DNA of 36,898 bases from Mycobacterium sp. (GCA_018882965.1 VEQY01000030.1:1-36898), one strand, 5' to 3'; shown: positions 8,132-17,045, counted from the stretch's first letter. Made by a program: numbers and translations. Notes: generated by a model from the letters alone, not told the origin.

Positions 8132-9691
8132 CTAAAGCTCTTCGCGGACTTCCTGGGCGTGGGCGACCTGCTGGGCGGTGTAGCCGATGAACAGCGCCAC
8201 CGCTCCGACGATGACTGCCACTCCCGCCACCCACAGCAGCCCGTAGGTGTAGCCCTGGTCGAGGGCGTGCAGTTGCTCCGGGTTCATGCGCTTGACCGGC
8301 CCGGTCGTCCCGCCGAGATAGAGCGTGCGGGAGGTGATCACGGCCTGCACCACGGCCAGGACCACCGGTCCGCCGAGGTTCTGCAACATCAGGGCGATCG
8401 CCGAGACCGGACCGATCTGGTCGAGGCCGACCCCGGCGATGGCGGACACCGTCAGCGGTACGACGATCATGCCGATACCGAAACCGCCCACCACGATCGG
8501 CAGCACGAGGTTCGGGAAGTAGGGAATCCCGCCGTTGAGCGTGGAACCGTAGATCATCGCGGCAAGCACCATCACCCCGCCGGCGATCACCAGCGACCGC
8601 GGCCGGTAGAACGACACCAGGTGCGACGAGACGCCCAAGCCGATACCCAGAGCGAGCACGAACGGGATGAACCCGATGCCCGCCCGCAGCGCGCTGTAGC
8701 CCATGATGTCCTGCACATACAGGCCGATGAGCACGGTCAGCGTGAACATGACGCCGCCGGCCAGGAAGATGGCCGAGAACGTGGCGAGCCGGTTGCGGTC
8801 GCGGAACAGCGCGAACGGCACGACCGGGTTGACCGCGCTGCGTTCGACGACGACGAACGCCGCCAGCGCGGCCAGGGCGGCAGCACCGGAGATCAGGGTC
8901 GGCGCCGAGAGCCATCCGTTCTCGGGGCCCTGGGTGAAACCGAAGACAGCCGCCGTGCAGCCGAGGGTCGCCAGTACCGCGCCGGCCGCGTCGAGTTTCA
9001 TCGGTTCGCGGTGGGTCTCGCGCAGAGTCGTGCGGGCGAGGTGGATGACCAGCAGACCCAGCGGGATGTTCACCAGGAACGCCAGCCGCCAGGAGACCTC
9101 GGTCAGCGCACCGCCGACCACCAGGCCCATGACAGAGCCCACACCGGTCATCGCGGCGAACACCGCGGTGGCCGCGTTGCGGGACGGCCCCCGGGGGAAG
9201 GTGGTGGCGACCAGTGCCAGCCCGGTCGGGGACGCGATCGCCGCGCCGATGCCCTGCAGCAGCCGGGCGATCACCAGGGTGGTCTGGTCCCAGGCGATGC
9301 CGCACAGCACCGAGGAGATGGTGAACAGGGTGACGCCGACGATGAAGGTGCGCTTGCGGCCGATGGTGTCACCGAGTCGGCCGCCGAGCAGCATCAGGCC
9401 GCCGAAGGTCAGGACGTAGGCGGTGATGACCCAGCTGCGCCCGGCGTCGGACAGACCCAACTCGTCTTGGATCCGGGGCAGGGCGACGATCGCCACGGTG
9501 CTGTCCATGGTCGCCAACAGCTGCATGCCGCCGATCGCGACGATCGCTGCGACGAACCGCCATGAGGGCGGCCACACCGAAGCCAGCGAACTCTGATCCG
9601 TGTCGGCAGGCTCGACCCGAATCGGGTGCCCTGATCCATATCCGGCTCCGCGGCGAAACATCATCCGCTCGGCATCGTTGAGAGCCGTCAT
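8132..9691 (-). CDS. efpA: EfpA, MFS multidrug efflux transporter
   Basis: A 519-residue, 14-TM DHA2-family antiporter of the inner membrane. Its N-terminus MTALNDAERMMFRRG and the segment GGMQLLATMDSTVAIVALP correspond closely to M. tuberculosis EfpA (Rv2846c), an efflux pump linked to drug tolerance. Motif A: LMLLGGRLGDTIGRKRTF; motif C: GSVMGLVVGGALTEVSWR; conserved end YTAQQVAHAQEVREEL. Expression is probably from a TAGGGT -10 at 9700-9705, eight bases before ATG, possibly leaderless. It is followed, after a hairpin, by a paralogue in the same orientation. cysG lies 33 bp upstream on the same strand, so some read-through is possible. Confidence 0.93.
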   Translation of the reverse strand: MTALNDAERMMFRRGAGYGSGHPIRVEPADTDQSSLASVWPPSWRFVAAIVAIGGMQLLATMDSTVAIVALPRIQDELGLSDAGRSWVITAYVLTFGGLMLLGGRLGDTIGRKRTFIVGVTLFTISSVLCGIAWDQTTLVIARLLQGIGAAIASPTGLALVATTFPRGPSRNAATAVFAAMTGVGSVMGLVVGGALTEVSWRLAFLVNIPLGLLVIHLARTTLRETHREPMKLDAAGAVLATLGCTAAVFGFTQGPENGWLSAPTLISGAAALAALAAFVVVERSAVNPVVPFALFRDRNRLATFSAIFLAGGVMFTLTVLIGLYVQDIMGYSALRAGIGFIPFVLALGIGLGVSSHLVSFYRPRSLVIAGGVMVLAAMIYGSTLNGGIPYFPNLVLPIVVGGFGIGMIVVPLTVSAIAGVGLDQIGPVSAIALMLQNLGGPVVLAVVQAVITSRTLYLGGTTGPVKRMNPEQLHALDQGYTYGLLWVAGVAVIVGAVALFIGYTAQQVAHAQEVREEL

Positions 9692-9699
9692 AGCCCGTA

Positions 9700-9728
9700 A
9701 CCCTACCCGAAAATTAAGAGAACTTTAA
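9700..9728 (-). promoter_or_regulatory. Promoter of efpA (TTAAAG-N17-TAGGGT)
   Basis: On the minus strand TTAAAG (9723-9728), 17 bp, TAGGGT (9700-9705), then eight bases to ATG. The short cysG-efpA gap is unusually A+T-rich for this genome, consistent with a promoter. The -35 overlaps the end of cysG. Confidence 0.45.
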
Positions 9729-10948
9729 ATGCCGAAGGCGGCCACCGGCCCGATAACGATGATCGCGGGCGGCCGAATGCCCTCGTCGCGGATGCGTTCG
9801 GCGACGTCGGCCAGGGTGGCGCGAACCACCCGCTCGGCGGCGGTAGAGCCGTGCTGCACCACCAGGACCGGCGTTTGCGCTGGTCGACCCCCGTTGAGCA
9901 GCGCGGCTGCGAACAGTTCGATGCGCTCGACCGCCATCAGCAGCACCAGGGTTCCGGACAGCTGTGCCAACGCGTCCCAATTCACTAACGATTCGGGATC
10001 GTCGGGTGAGAGATGCCCGCTGACCACGGCGAACTCGTGGTTCACCGCCCGGTGGGTGACCGGTACCCCGGCTAGGGCCGGCACCGCGATCGCGCTGCTC
10101 ACCCCGGGCACGACTGTGACCGGGATCCCAGCTTCGGCACAGGCGAGGATTTCCTCATATCCGCGGGCGAAGACGAAGGGATCACCGCCCTTGAGCCGGA
10201 CCACGAACTGCCCGGCCCTGGCCCGCTCGATGAGAACCCCGTTGATCGCCTCCTGCGCCATCGCCCGGCCGTAGGGGATCTTGGCGGCGTCGATCACCTC
10301 GACGTTGGGCGCCAGTTCGGCGAGCAGCTCGGGCGGGGCGAGCCGGTCGGCCACCACGACGTCGGCGTGCGCCAGCAGTCGCCGGCCCCGCACGGTGATC
10401 AACTCCGGATCGCCGGGACCGCCGCCGACCAGGGCCACCCCGCCGGGCACCACGTCGGACACCGCTGTAGCCACGATGTCGGGCGCGATGCGGCCCTGCT
10501 GGAAGGCCTCCCGGATGGCCGAGCGGACCGCGGCCGAGCGTCGGTGCTCGCCTCCGGCGAGTACCCCGACCAGCAGTCCCTCGTAGGCGAACGACGCCGG
10601 TGTCACCGCGGTGCCGCCGCGGGCCGCGTCGGCGCGCACACAGAAGATGCGCCGGCGTTCAGCCTCCGCGACGATCGCCGCGTTCACGGCCGGGTCGTCG
10701 GTCGCGGCGATGGCGTACCAGGCTCCCTCCAGATCGCCGTCGCGGTAGTCGCGCAAGGTCAGGGTCACCGCGGGGTTCTGTTCGGCGAGCGCCTCCACCG
10801 CCGGGGTGGCCGCGCGGGTGATGACGTGGGCCAGCGCTCCGCCCGCGATCAGCAGCGGGACCCGGCGCTGGGCCACCGTTCCGCCGCCGATGACGACGAC
10901 CTTCTTGCCGGCCAGCCGCAGACCGACGAGGTAGGCATCCTCGGTCAT
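9725..10948 (-). CDS. cysG: Sirohaem synthase-type fusion: precorrin-2 dehydrogenase + uroporphyrinogen-III C-methyltransferase
   Basis: A 407-residue fusion like Rv2847c. The N-terminal third carries the NAD-binding GGGTVAQRR motif of precorrin-2 dehydrogenase/sirohydrochlorin ferrochelatase. The C-terminal part is a SUMT with VALVGGGPGDPELITVRGRR, RLKGGDPFVFARGYEE and VVPGVSSAIAVPALAG. It converts uroporphyrinogen III to precorrin-2 and on to sirohydrochlorin, the branch point for sirohaem (needed for sulfite/nitrite reductase) and cobalamin. Its start overlaps the cobB stop in ATGA, so it is coupled to the cobalamin genes upstream. Confidence 0.93.
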   Translation of the reverse strand: MTEDAYLVGLRLAGKKVVVIGGGTVAQRRVPLLIAGGALAHVITRAATPAVEALAEQNPAVTLTLRDYRDGDLEGAWYAIAATDDPAVNAAIVAEAERRRIFCVRADAARGGTAVTPASFAYEGLLVGVLAGGEHRRSAAVRSAIREAFQQGRIAPDIVATAVSDVVPGGVALVGGGPGDPELITVRGRRLLAHADVVVADRLAPPELLAELAPNVEVIDAAKIPYGRAMAQEAINGVLIERARAGQFVVRLKGGDPFVFARGYEEILACAEAGIPVTVVPGVSSAIAVPALAGVPVTHRAVNHEFAVVSGHLSPDDPESLVNWDALAQLSGTLVLLMAVERIELFAAALLNGGRPAQTPVLVVQHGSTAAERVVRATLADVAERIRDEGIRPPAIIVIGPVAAFGI

Positions 10949-12333
10949 CCGGCCACCCGACTGACGGCCTGCTCGACGAACCGGCGCACCGACTCCGGCT
11001 GGGCAGCGGGGTGGGTGTGCAGATAGGACGCGTGTACGCCCGCCCTGACCGCACCCTCGCCGACTCCGGCGCCCCCGGGTCCGGCGAGCATCCAGGCGGC
11101 CGGCAGGGATTCGTCGAAATGCACTGTGGTGCGGTGGAATTCGTGGCCGGTCACCCGCTGCCCGGCGCGGAACATCGTCGAATCACACGCCGCCACCGCA
11201 TCGCGGTAGCCCAGCGTGAGCCGCGGGCTGAAGCGCGCCGACCCGGGGAGGACGCCGCACATCGGGTGCCCGTCGAGATCGGACATCAGATAGGTCAGAC
11301 CGCCGCACTCGGCGTGCACCGGGGCGCGACCGGCCAGCTCGGCGATCTGCGCGCGCACCACGGTGTTGGCCGACAGTTCCGCCGGGTACTGCTCGGGGAA
11401 CCCACCGGGCAGCACCAGCGCGGCGCACCGCTCCGGGAGCGCATCGGCGAGCGGGTCGAATTCCGTGACGTCGGCCCCTGCTGCTCGCAGCAGCTCGGCG
11501 TGCTCGGGATACCCGAACGTGAAGGCCTTTCCGGCAGCCAGTCCCACCACCGGGCGCCCGGGCACCGGCTCGCCCACCGCCGACTCCGGTGACCACGTCG
11601 CCCCCGGCACCCGGGTGGTGGCCAGCGCGGCGACCGCAGCGAGGTCCACATGACGCGAGACCAGTTCGGCCATCGCCGCGACGGCTTCCCGCGCTTGTGC
11701 GCCGTGTTCGCCGGCGGTCACCAGGCCGAGGTGGCGCGACGGCACAGCCACACCGTCAGCACCCGGCACCGCCCCGAGCACCGGCACCCCGACCGCCGTG
11801 CACGCCTGGCGCAGCACCTGCTCGTGGCGCGCCGAGCCGACCCGATTGAGGATGACTCCCGCTATGCGGACTTCAGGGACCAGCACCGAAAAACCCTGCA
11901 GCACAGCGGCGATACTCTGTCCCTGACCGCGCGCATCGATCACCATCAGCACCGGGGCACCGAGAAGTCGCGCCACCTCCGCGGTGGATCCGCGCGCTGG
12001 AAGCGCGAAGTTCTCGTCGATACGTCCGTCGAAGAGGCCCATCACGCCCTCGACGACGGCGATATCCGCGCCGCGGGCCCCGTGGGAATACAGCGGGCCG
12101 ATCAGATCCGCGCCCACCAGGACGGGGTCGAGGTTGCGGCCCGGCCGGCCAGTCGCCAGGGCGTGGTAACCGGGGTCGATGAAGTCAGGGCCGGCCTTGA
12201 ACGGAGCGACCCGATGACCGGCCCGTCGCAGCGCTCCCATCACACCCGTTGCGATGGTGGTCTTTCCGCTTCCGGAGGTCGGCGCCGAGATCACGACGGC
12301 CGGCGTGCTCACCGTGCTCACCGTGCTCACCAT
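10945..12333 (-). CDS. cobB: Hydrogenobyrinic/cobyrinic acid a,c-diamide synthase
   Basis: ATP- and glutamine-dependent amidation of the corrin ring side chains a and c. The 462-residue product has a P-loop (SAPTSGSGKTT), DFIDPGYH, VVEGVMGLFDG and a C-terminal triad-type glutamine amidotransferase domain with the nucleophile in HAECGGLTYL. It matches Rv2848c. The start region is unusual: ATG is followed by three exact GTGAGCACG repeats, giving several in-frame start codons (12333, 12330, 12321, 12312). It overlaps the cobO end by seven bases and the cysG start by four, so the three genes are translationally coupled. Confidence 0.93.
   Translation of the reverse strand: MVSTVSTVSTPAVVISAPTSGSGKTTIATGVMGALRRAGHRVAPFKAGPDFIDPGYHALATGRPGRNLDPVLVGADLIGPLYSHGARGADIAVVEGVMGLFDGRIDENFALPARGSTAEVARLLGAPVLMVIDARGQGQSIAAVLQGFSVLVPEVRIAGVILNRVGSARHEQVLRQACTAVGVPVLGAVPGADGVAVPSRHLGLVTAGEHGAQAREAVAAMAELVSRHVDLAAVAALATTRVPGATWSPESAVGEPVPGRPVVGLAAGKAFTFGYPEHAELLRAAGADVTEFDPLADALPERCAALVLPGGFPEQYPAELSANTVVRAQIAELAGRAPVHAECGGLTYLMSDLDGHPMCGVLPGSARFSPRLTLGYRDAVAACDSTMFRAGQRVTGHEFHRTTVHFDESLPAAWMLAGPGGAGVGEGAVRAGVHASYLHTHPAAQPESVRRFVEQAVSRVAG
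12304..12330 (-). repeat. Triple tandem 9-bp repeat at the cobB start
   Basis: GTGAGCACG three times in a row on the minus strand, directly after the ATG of cobB. Each unit is three codons (Val/Met-Ser-Thr) and brings its own GTG, so changes in copy number keep the frame. Confidence 0.9.
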
Positions 12334-12941
12334 TCGATACCGCGCTGACCTTTTCGGCCGACGTCCATCGGATGCTTGACCTTCTCCATCTCGGTCACCA
12401 GGTCCGCCGCGTCGAGGAGTCGCTGCGGGGCATCGCGCCCGGTGATGACCACGTGCTGGCGTCCGGGCCGGGTGCGCAGCGTCTGCACCACCGCCTCGAC
12501 GTCGACCCAGCCCCAGGCGAGCGGATAGGTGAACTCGTCGAGAACATAGAAGTCGTGACGCTGCTCAGCCAGTCGCCGCGCGATCTCAGCCCAACCCTCG
12601 GCCGCAGAGGCAGCGTGGTCGGTTTCCGAACCCGGTTTGCGCGACCACGACCAGCCTGCGCCCATGGTGTGCCATTCCACCGGTCCACCGATCCCACTCT
12701 CCGCGTGGGCCCGGCCCAATTCGCGCAGCGCCGCCGCCTCACCGACCCGCCACTTGGCGCTCTTGACGAATTGGAACACCGCCACACTCATTCCGCTGTT
12801 CCACGCCCGCAGCGCCATCCCGAATGCCGCGGTCGATTTACCCTTGCCCGCGCCGGTGTGCACCGCCAGGACCGGAATGCTGCGCCGGGCCCTGGTCGTG
12901 AGTCCGTCATCCGGGACGACCTCGGGTCGGCCCTGCGGCAT
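12327..12941 (-). CDS. cobO: Cob(I)alamin adenosyltransferase (CobO/BtuR type)
   Basis: Transfers adenosine from ATP to the cobalt of corrinoids. The 204-residue product has the BtuR/CobO P-loop variant HTGAGKGKSTAAFGMALRAW, then QFVKSAKWRVGE and VLDEFTYPLAWGWVD, with VITGRDAP near the end. It matches Rv2849c in size and position. ATG at 12941; 23 bp separates it from the chelatase stop upstream. It precedes cobB with an overlap, as in other mycobacteria. Confidence 0.94.
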   Translation of the reverse strand: MPQGRPEVVPDDGLTTRARRSIPVLAVHTGAGKGKSTAAFGMALRAWNSGMSVAVFQFVKSAKWRVGEAAALRELGRAHAESGIGGPVEWHTMGAGWSWSRKPGSETDHAASAAEGWAEIARRLAEQRHDFYVLDEFTYPLAWGWVDVEAVVQTLRTRPGRQHVVITGRDAPQRLLDAADLVTEMEKVKHPMDVGRKGQRGIEW

Positions 12942-12964
12942 CGGCGTTACCTTCCCTCGTGCGG

Positions 12965-14779
12965 TCAGGCCGCGGCGCGCACGGCCGTCGCCAGATAGTC
13001 TGCGCGCAATTCGTCGGGCCGCATCACCGGCGCCCGCAACCAGCCGGCCACCTCGGCGGCCAACCCCAGTCCGATCGACGTCTCGCAGTCGATGACCACC
13101 GCGGCGATTCCCTCGGCGGCCAGTCGTCCGGCGGCGATGCGGGTGCGGCCGAGCGGATCCGGGCCGCCGGTGGCGCGGCCGTCGGTGAGCAGCACCAGCA
13201 GCGGGCGACGGCCGCGGTCGCGAATCCGTTCCCGGGCCACCAGATCGCGGGCGGCCCGCAGACCCAGCGCCAGCGGGGTGGTGCCGCCGGTGTCGAACCG
13301 GGCCAATCGCCGCGCGGCGATGAAGGCCGAGGTGGTGGGCGGCAGCAGAACCCGTGCCGTGTCGGCTCGGAAGGTGATCACGGCGACCTTGTCACGGCGC
13401 TGATAGGCGTCGCGCAGCAGCGACAGCGCTGCTCCGGCGACGGCCGCCATCCGGTCCCGGGCGGCCATCGATCCCGATGCGTCGACGGCGAAGACGACCA
13501 GGTTGCCCTCCCGGCCGATGCGTACCGCGCGCCGAAGGTCGTTGGGCCGCAGTCGAAGCGGACCGGAACCGGAATAGCCTTCGGCGGCAGCGAGCAGGGT
13601 CGCAAACAGATGCACGCCGGAGCCCGCCTCGAGGCCCTCTGCGGCCCGGATCGCCGCGCCGGACGAGTTACGGGCACGCGACCGCCGGCCCGCGGCGCCG
13701 CCGCCGATTCCCGGCACCGTGAGCGCCCGGGTGCGAAAGCTCGCCGACGGCGGCGCGGAGGGGCGCGGCGCCGAACTCGGCTGCCGCAGCGGCGGTTCGG
13801 GTGCGCTGTCACCGGGCTCTCCGCCGTCGGGCGGCTCGGGATCGGGGTCGGGGTCGGGCGAGAGCGCGGACAGCACCTCGTCGAGGCGGCCCGGGTCGAT
13901 CCCCGGATCGTCGAACGGATCGCGGCGGCGCCGGTGCGGCAGGGCGAGTTCGGCGGCCACCCGGATGTCCGGCTCGGCCACCGCGGTCGCGCCGCGCCAG
14001 GCCGCATGGGCGATGGCGGTCCGGGCCACCACGAGATCGGCGCGCATCCCGTCGACGTCGAAGGCCGCGCACAGCGCCGCGATGCGGTCCAGCTCCGCGT
14101 CGGGAAGCACCACGTCAGCGACCCCGGCCCGGGCGGCGACGATGCGCCGGGCCAGTTCGCGGTCGGCCTCGGCGTAGCGGGCGGCGAAGCCCACCTGATC
14201 GGCCTCGTAGGCCAGCCGCTGGCGGATCACCGCGCCGCGCTCGGCGATCTCGCGGGATGCGCGCACCTCGACGGTCAACCCGAAACGGTCCAGCAGCTGC
14301 GGACGCAGCTCGCCCTCCTCCGGGTTCATCGTGCCGATCAGCAGGAACCGCGAGTCGTAGGAGTGCGAGACCCCGTCGCGTTCGACGTACACCCGTCCCA
14401 TCGCGGCCGCGTCGAGCACGATGTCGACGAGGTGGTCGGGCAGCAGGTTGACTTCGTCGACGTAGAGCAGCCCGGCGTGCGCGCGGGCCAGCAGACCGGG
14501 CGAGAAGGCGTGTTGGCCGGCATCGAGCACCTTCTGCAGATCCAGCGAACCCACCAGCCGGTCCTCGGTGGCGCCGATCGGCAGCTCGACCAGCCGCGCA
14601 CCCGGATCGGCTTCGGTGAGCACCGCGGCCAGTGCGCGGACCGCCGTCGACTTGGCTGTGCCCTTCTCACCGCGGATCAGCACCCCGCCGATCTCCGGAT
14701 GCACCGCGCACAGCACGAGGGCGAGCCGCAGCCGCTCGTGGCCGACGATCGCGCTGAACGGGTAGCCCGGCGCCGTCAC
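12965..14779 (-). CDS. AAA+/VWA chelatase subunit (ChlI-ChlD fusion, Rv2850c-like)
   Basis: A 604-residue fusion of an AAA+ ATPase and a von Willebrand A domain. The Walker A is GEKGTAKST (residues 37-45), the Walker [13 protein letters not shown], and an arginine/sensor region follows in [21 protein letters not shown] Pro/Glu/Asp-rich linker ([17 protein letters not shown]) separates this from the VWA domain, whose MIDAS is DASGSMAA starting at D433. It is annotated as magnesium chelatase in many genomes. Without bacteriochlorophyll synthesis, and inside a cobalamin operon, the likely role is the motor for a CobN-type cobaltochelatase encoded elsewhere; that is inference. Start GTG 14779 overlaps the GNAT stop (GTGA). 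Confidence 0.88.
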   Translation of the reverse strand: MTAPGYPFSAIVGHERLRLALVLCAVHPEIGGVLIRGEKGTAKSTAVRALAAVLTEADPGARLVELPIGATEDRLVGSLDLQKVLDAGQHAFSPGLLARAHAGLLYVDEVNLLPDHLVDIVLDAAAMGRVYVERDGVSHSYDSRFLLIGTMNPEEGELRPQLLDRFGLTVEVRASREIAERGAVIRQRLAYEADQVGFAARYAEADRELARRIVAARAGVADVVLPDAELDRIAALCAAFDVDGMRADLVVARTAIAHAAWRGATAVAEPDIRVAAELALPHRRRRDPFDDPGIDPGRLDEVLSALSPDPDPDPEPPDGGEPGDSAPEPPLRQPSSAPRPSAPPSASFRTRALTVPGIGGGAAGRRSRARNSSGAAIRAAEGLEAGSGVHLFATLLAAAEGYSGSGPLRLRPNDLRRAVRIGREGNLVVFAVDASGSMAARDRMAAVAGAALSLLRDAYQRRDKVAVITFRADTARVLLPPTTSAFIAARRLARFDTGGTTPLALGLRAARDLVARERIRDRGRRPLLVLLTDGRATGGPDPLGRTRIAAGRLAAEGIAAVVIDCETSIGLGLAAEVAGWLRAPVMRPDELRADYLATAVRAAA

Positions 14780-15228
14780 GGCCGTGCCCGCAGCATCGGA
14801 ACGTGCGGGATACCGTCGTCGAGGAACTCCTCGCCGTCGACGGCGAAGCCGTGCCGGGCGTACATCCCGGTCAGGTAGGTCTGCGCGTTGAGTCGGCAGG
14901 GCTGCTCACCGACGTCGTCCAGCGCCGCCCGCAGCAGCCGCCCGCCGTGCCCGCGATGACGGCCGTCGACCGCGGTGCACACCCGGCTGATCCTGAACCC
15001 CGAGCGGCCGGGGTCATCGTCTTCGGTCAGCCGAAGGGTCGAGAGGATCTCCTCGCCGGGCCCGGTGAGCCAGAAATGCCGGGTTCGCGATGTCAGGTCG
15101 CGGCCGTCGAGCTCGCGGTAGGGGCAGGCCTGTTCGACGACGAACACCTCGACCCGCAGCCGGAGCAGTGCGTAGAGCGTCGCGGCGTCGAGGTCAGGTC
15201 CCCGGCAACTGCGCAGCTCGACCGTCAC
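14776..15228 (-). CDS. GNAT acetyltransferase, ElaA-like (Rv2851c-like)
   Basis: A GCN5-family acetyltransferase of about 150 residues. Characteristic segments are [36 protein letters not shown], the acetyl-CoA loop [12 protein letters not shown], and a C-terminus [13 protein letters not shown] typical of the ElaA group. Substrate unknown. The start is uncertain: GTG 15228 (VTVELRSC) or GTG 15252, which adds eight residues. The stop overlaps the start of the chelatase gene, so it heads the cobalamin operon, and it is divergent from the hydrolase with only about 45 bp between starts. Whether it acts in cobalamin metabolism is unknown. Confidence 0.8.
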   Translation of the reverse strand: MTVELRSCRGPDLDAATLYALLRLRVEVFVVEQACPYRELDGRDLTSRTRHFWLTGPGEEILSTLRLTEDDDPGRSGFRISRVCTAVDGRHRGHGGRLLRAALDDVGEQPCRLNAQTYLTGMYARHGFAVDGEEFLDDGIPHVPMLRARP

Positions 15229-15260
15229 GCCTTTGGAGGTTACTCGCGCCACGACCCGGC

Positions 15261-15266
15261 TACTGT
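15261..15266 (+). promoter_or_regulatory. -10 element TACTGT, probable leaderless promoter
   Basis: TACTGT lies six bases before GTG 15273 and fixes that start for the hydrolase; the open frame extends much further upstream, antisense to the GNAT gene. There is no ribosome site. Confidence 0.5.
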
Positions 15267-15272
15267 GGGCCC

Positions 15273-16292
15273 GTGTCTGCTGAGCAGGGCGCGGCAGCCG
15301 GGCCGGAGCAGCAGTGGGCTCCCGACATCCTGGCGGGGTACCGGCGGACCACCCGCTCGCTGGGCCCCGACCCCGACGGCGAGGGCGCGCTAGTCGCGAC
15401 ACTGGTCCGCCGCGACGACACGGGCTGCGCACCACGCGCCCTGCTGGCCGTGCACGGGTTCACTGACTACTTCTTCAACACCGAGCTGGTGGATCACCTG
15501 ACACGCCGCGGATTCCGCTGCTACGGGCTGGACCTGCACAAGTGCGGCCGGTCCTGGCGGACGGGCCAGACCCCGCACTTCACCACCGACCTGACGCGCT
15601 ACGAGCGCGAACTGGAATGGGCGCTGAGCGTCGTGGCCGCGGAGAACCCCGGCGCCCCCACCCTGGTGTACGGGCACTCCACCGGCGGACTGGTGGTGTC
15701 GCTGTGGCTCGACACGGTGCGCCGCCGCGGCATGACGGCGAGCCTGGGCCTGGCGGGCCTGGTGCTCAACAGCCCGTTTCTGGACCTGCGCGGGCCGTCG
15801 ATCCTGCGCACCGGAATCGGGGCCGGCGCCATCCGGGTGGTCTCGAAGGTCCGCAAGACCCGGGTGGTGCGCCCGGCCGGCCGGGGCGGCTACGGTCTGA
15901 CCCTGCACCGCGACTATCACGGTGAATTCGACTACAACCTGCAGTGGAAGCCGGTCGGCGGCTTCCCGGTGACGGCCGGCTGGCTGCGCGCGATCCAGCG
16001 CGGGCAGGCCCGCCTGCATCGGGGGCTCGACGTCGGGGTGCCCAACCTGATCCTGCGTTCGGATCACACCGTCGCCGAGACGGCCGGGACCGACGTGATG
16101 CAGCGCGGCGACGCGGTGCTCGACGTCGAGCACATCGCGCGGTGGGCGGGCTGCATCGGAAACCGCCAGACGATCGTGCCGGTGCCCGACGCCAAGCACG
16201 ACGTCTTCCTGTCGCTGCCCGCGCCGCGGGCCCTCGCCTACGGCGCCCTCGACGCCTGGCTGGACGGCCTCGATCCCGGCGTCGGCGGCTGA
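15273..16292 (+). CDS. Alpha/beta hydrolase, serine aminopeptidase/lysophospholipase-like (Rv2854-like)
   Basis: About 339 residues, starting at GTG 15273 just after a -10 element. Hydrolase-4 type fold: oxyanion region LLAVHGFTDYFFNTELVDHL, nucleophile elbow GHSTGG with Ser136, NSPFLDLRG after it, a likely acid in LILRSDHTVAE and the catalytic His in DAKHDVFLSLP. The family includes monoacylglycerol lipases and lysophospholipases, so a lipid ester substrate is plausible but unproven. No signal peptide, so cytoplasmic or membrane-associated. It sits between the cobalamin operon and the copper island. Confidence 0.85.
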   Translation: MSAEQGAAAGPEQQWAPDILAGYRRTTRSLGPDPDGEGALVATLVRRDDTGCAPRALLAVHGFTDYFFNTELVDHLTRRGFRCYGLDLHKCGRSWRTGQTPHFTTDLTRYERELEWALSVVAAENPGAPTLVYGHSTGGLVVSLWLDTVRRRGMTASLGLAGLVLNSPFLDLRGPSILRTGIGAGAIRVVSKVRKTRVVRPAGRGGYGLTLHRDYHGEFDYNLQWKPVGGFPVTAGWLRAIQRGQARLHRGLDVGVPNLILRSDHTVAETAGTDVMQRGDAVLDVEHIARWAGCIGNRQTIVPVPDAKHDVFLSLPAPRALAYGALDAWLDGLDPGVGG

Positions 16293-16316
16293 CACGTCCG
16301 GCCGCCAGACCGGGCG

Positions 16317-16345
16317 GGGAACGAATCGCCCCCGCTGCGCGACTA
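16317..16345 (+). promoter_or_regulatory. ECF-type promoter GGGAAC-N17-CGACTA upstream of the anti-sigma-like gene
   Basis: GGGAAC (16317-16322), 17 bp, CGACTA (16340-16345), then seven bases to GTG 16353. The same -35, spacing and CGAC -10 core occur before the DUF5134-like gene and before ctpB. The predicted transcription start falls at the GTG, implying a leaderless mRNA. Assignment to SigC is inferred from location; the motif only partly fits the published SigC consensus (SSSAAT / CGTSSS). Confidence 0.6.
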
Positions 16346-16352
16346 TTGAGCC

Positions 16353-17045
16353 GTGGACTGCGCCGTGGCTCGGGAGGCCCTCTCCGCGCGCCTGGACGGG
16401 GAGCGCGAACCGATCCCCGCCGCGCGGGTCGATGAGCACCTCACCGAGTGCGTCGACTGCCGCAGGTGGTACGCGGCCGCAGTCGAGCAGACCCAGCAGT
16501 TGCGCCGACTGGCCGGCCGGTCCCAGGTGGCCGCCGTTCCGCCGGCCCGGGAACGCGGCTGGCGGGGTTCGACGCGCCGGTCCGACTGGCCCCGGTGGGC
16601 GCTGGCGCTCGTCGGCACAGCCCAACTCGCGCTGGCCGTCGCACAGGGCCTGGGCATCCAGGTCGGTCTGCCCCACGCCGGACACGGCGGACATCTGCTC
16701 AACGAGTCGACCGCCTGGTCGGCCGCGCTGGGGGTGGTCATGATCGCCTCGGCGATCCGCCCGTCGGTCGCCACCGGGCTGGCGTGGGTGCTGGCGGCTT
16801 ACGCCGCGATCCTCGCCGTCTACGTGGTCAGCGACGCCACCGCGGGCGCGGTCACCGCCGATCGCGTCCTCAGCCATCTGCCGGTGGTACTCGGCGCGGT
16901 GTTGGCCGTGCTGGTCTGGCGGCGGCGACCGCCGCAGCCGGAGTCCGGCCCGCACGCCCTCGACGCCGAGATCACGCTGCCCGGCCGCGCGGTTCGCGGC
17001 CGCCGACGCGGTCATCTGCACCCCACCGACGGCTCGGCGGCCTGA
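16353..17045 (+). CDS. Membrane protein with N-terminal zinc-binding anti-sigma domain; candidate anti-SigC factor
   Basis: A 230-residue protein. Residues 1-50 form a ZAS-type zinc finger: Cys3, then His29-x3-Cys33-x2-Cys36 (HLTECVDC), the signature of anti-sigma factors that hold ECF sigma factors. After a basic linker come about four membrane helices (roughly residues 82-102, 120-133, 136-158 and 167-187). With a cytoplasmic ZAS domain, the loop between helices 1 and 2 lies outside the membrane and contains HAGHGGH (residues 108-114), a potential Cu-binding site. The C-terminal tail is Arg-rich and cytoplasmic. The gene has its own ECF-like promoter, as expected for an anti-sigma gene driven by its sigma factor. 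SigC (22419) is the only sigma gene nearby; the pairing is inference. Confidence 0.78.
   Translation: MDCAVAREALSARLDGEREPIPAARVDEHLTECVDCRRWYAAAVEQTQQLRRLAGRSQVAAVPPARERGWRGSTRRSDWPRWALALVGTAQLALAVAQGLGIQVGLPHAGHGGHLLNESTAWSAALGVVMIASAIRPSVATGLAWVLAAYAAILAVYVVSDATAGAVTADRVLSHLPVVLGAVLAVLVWRRRPPQPESGPHALDAEITLPGRAVRGRRRGHLHPTDGSAA

Noticed and set aside
7874..9565. Plus-strand open frame of about 563 codons opposite efpA
   Set aside because: Same reason: low-complexity translation, antisense to a conserved transporter.
15229..15272. Cobalamin riboswitch before the cobalamin operon
   Set aside because: The gap is only about 45 bp, far too short for a B12 riboswitch, and no B12-box-like sequence was seen.
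15390..17021. Minus-strand open frame of about 543 codons opposite the hydrolase and anti-sigma-like genes
   Set aside because: No family motif; overlaps two genes with clear motifs on the other strand.
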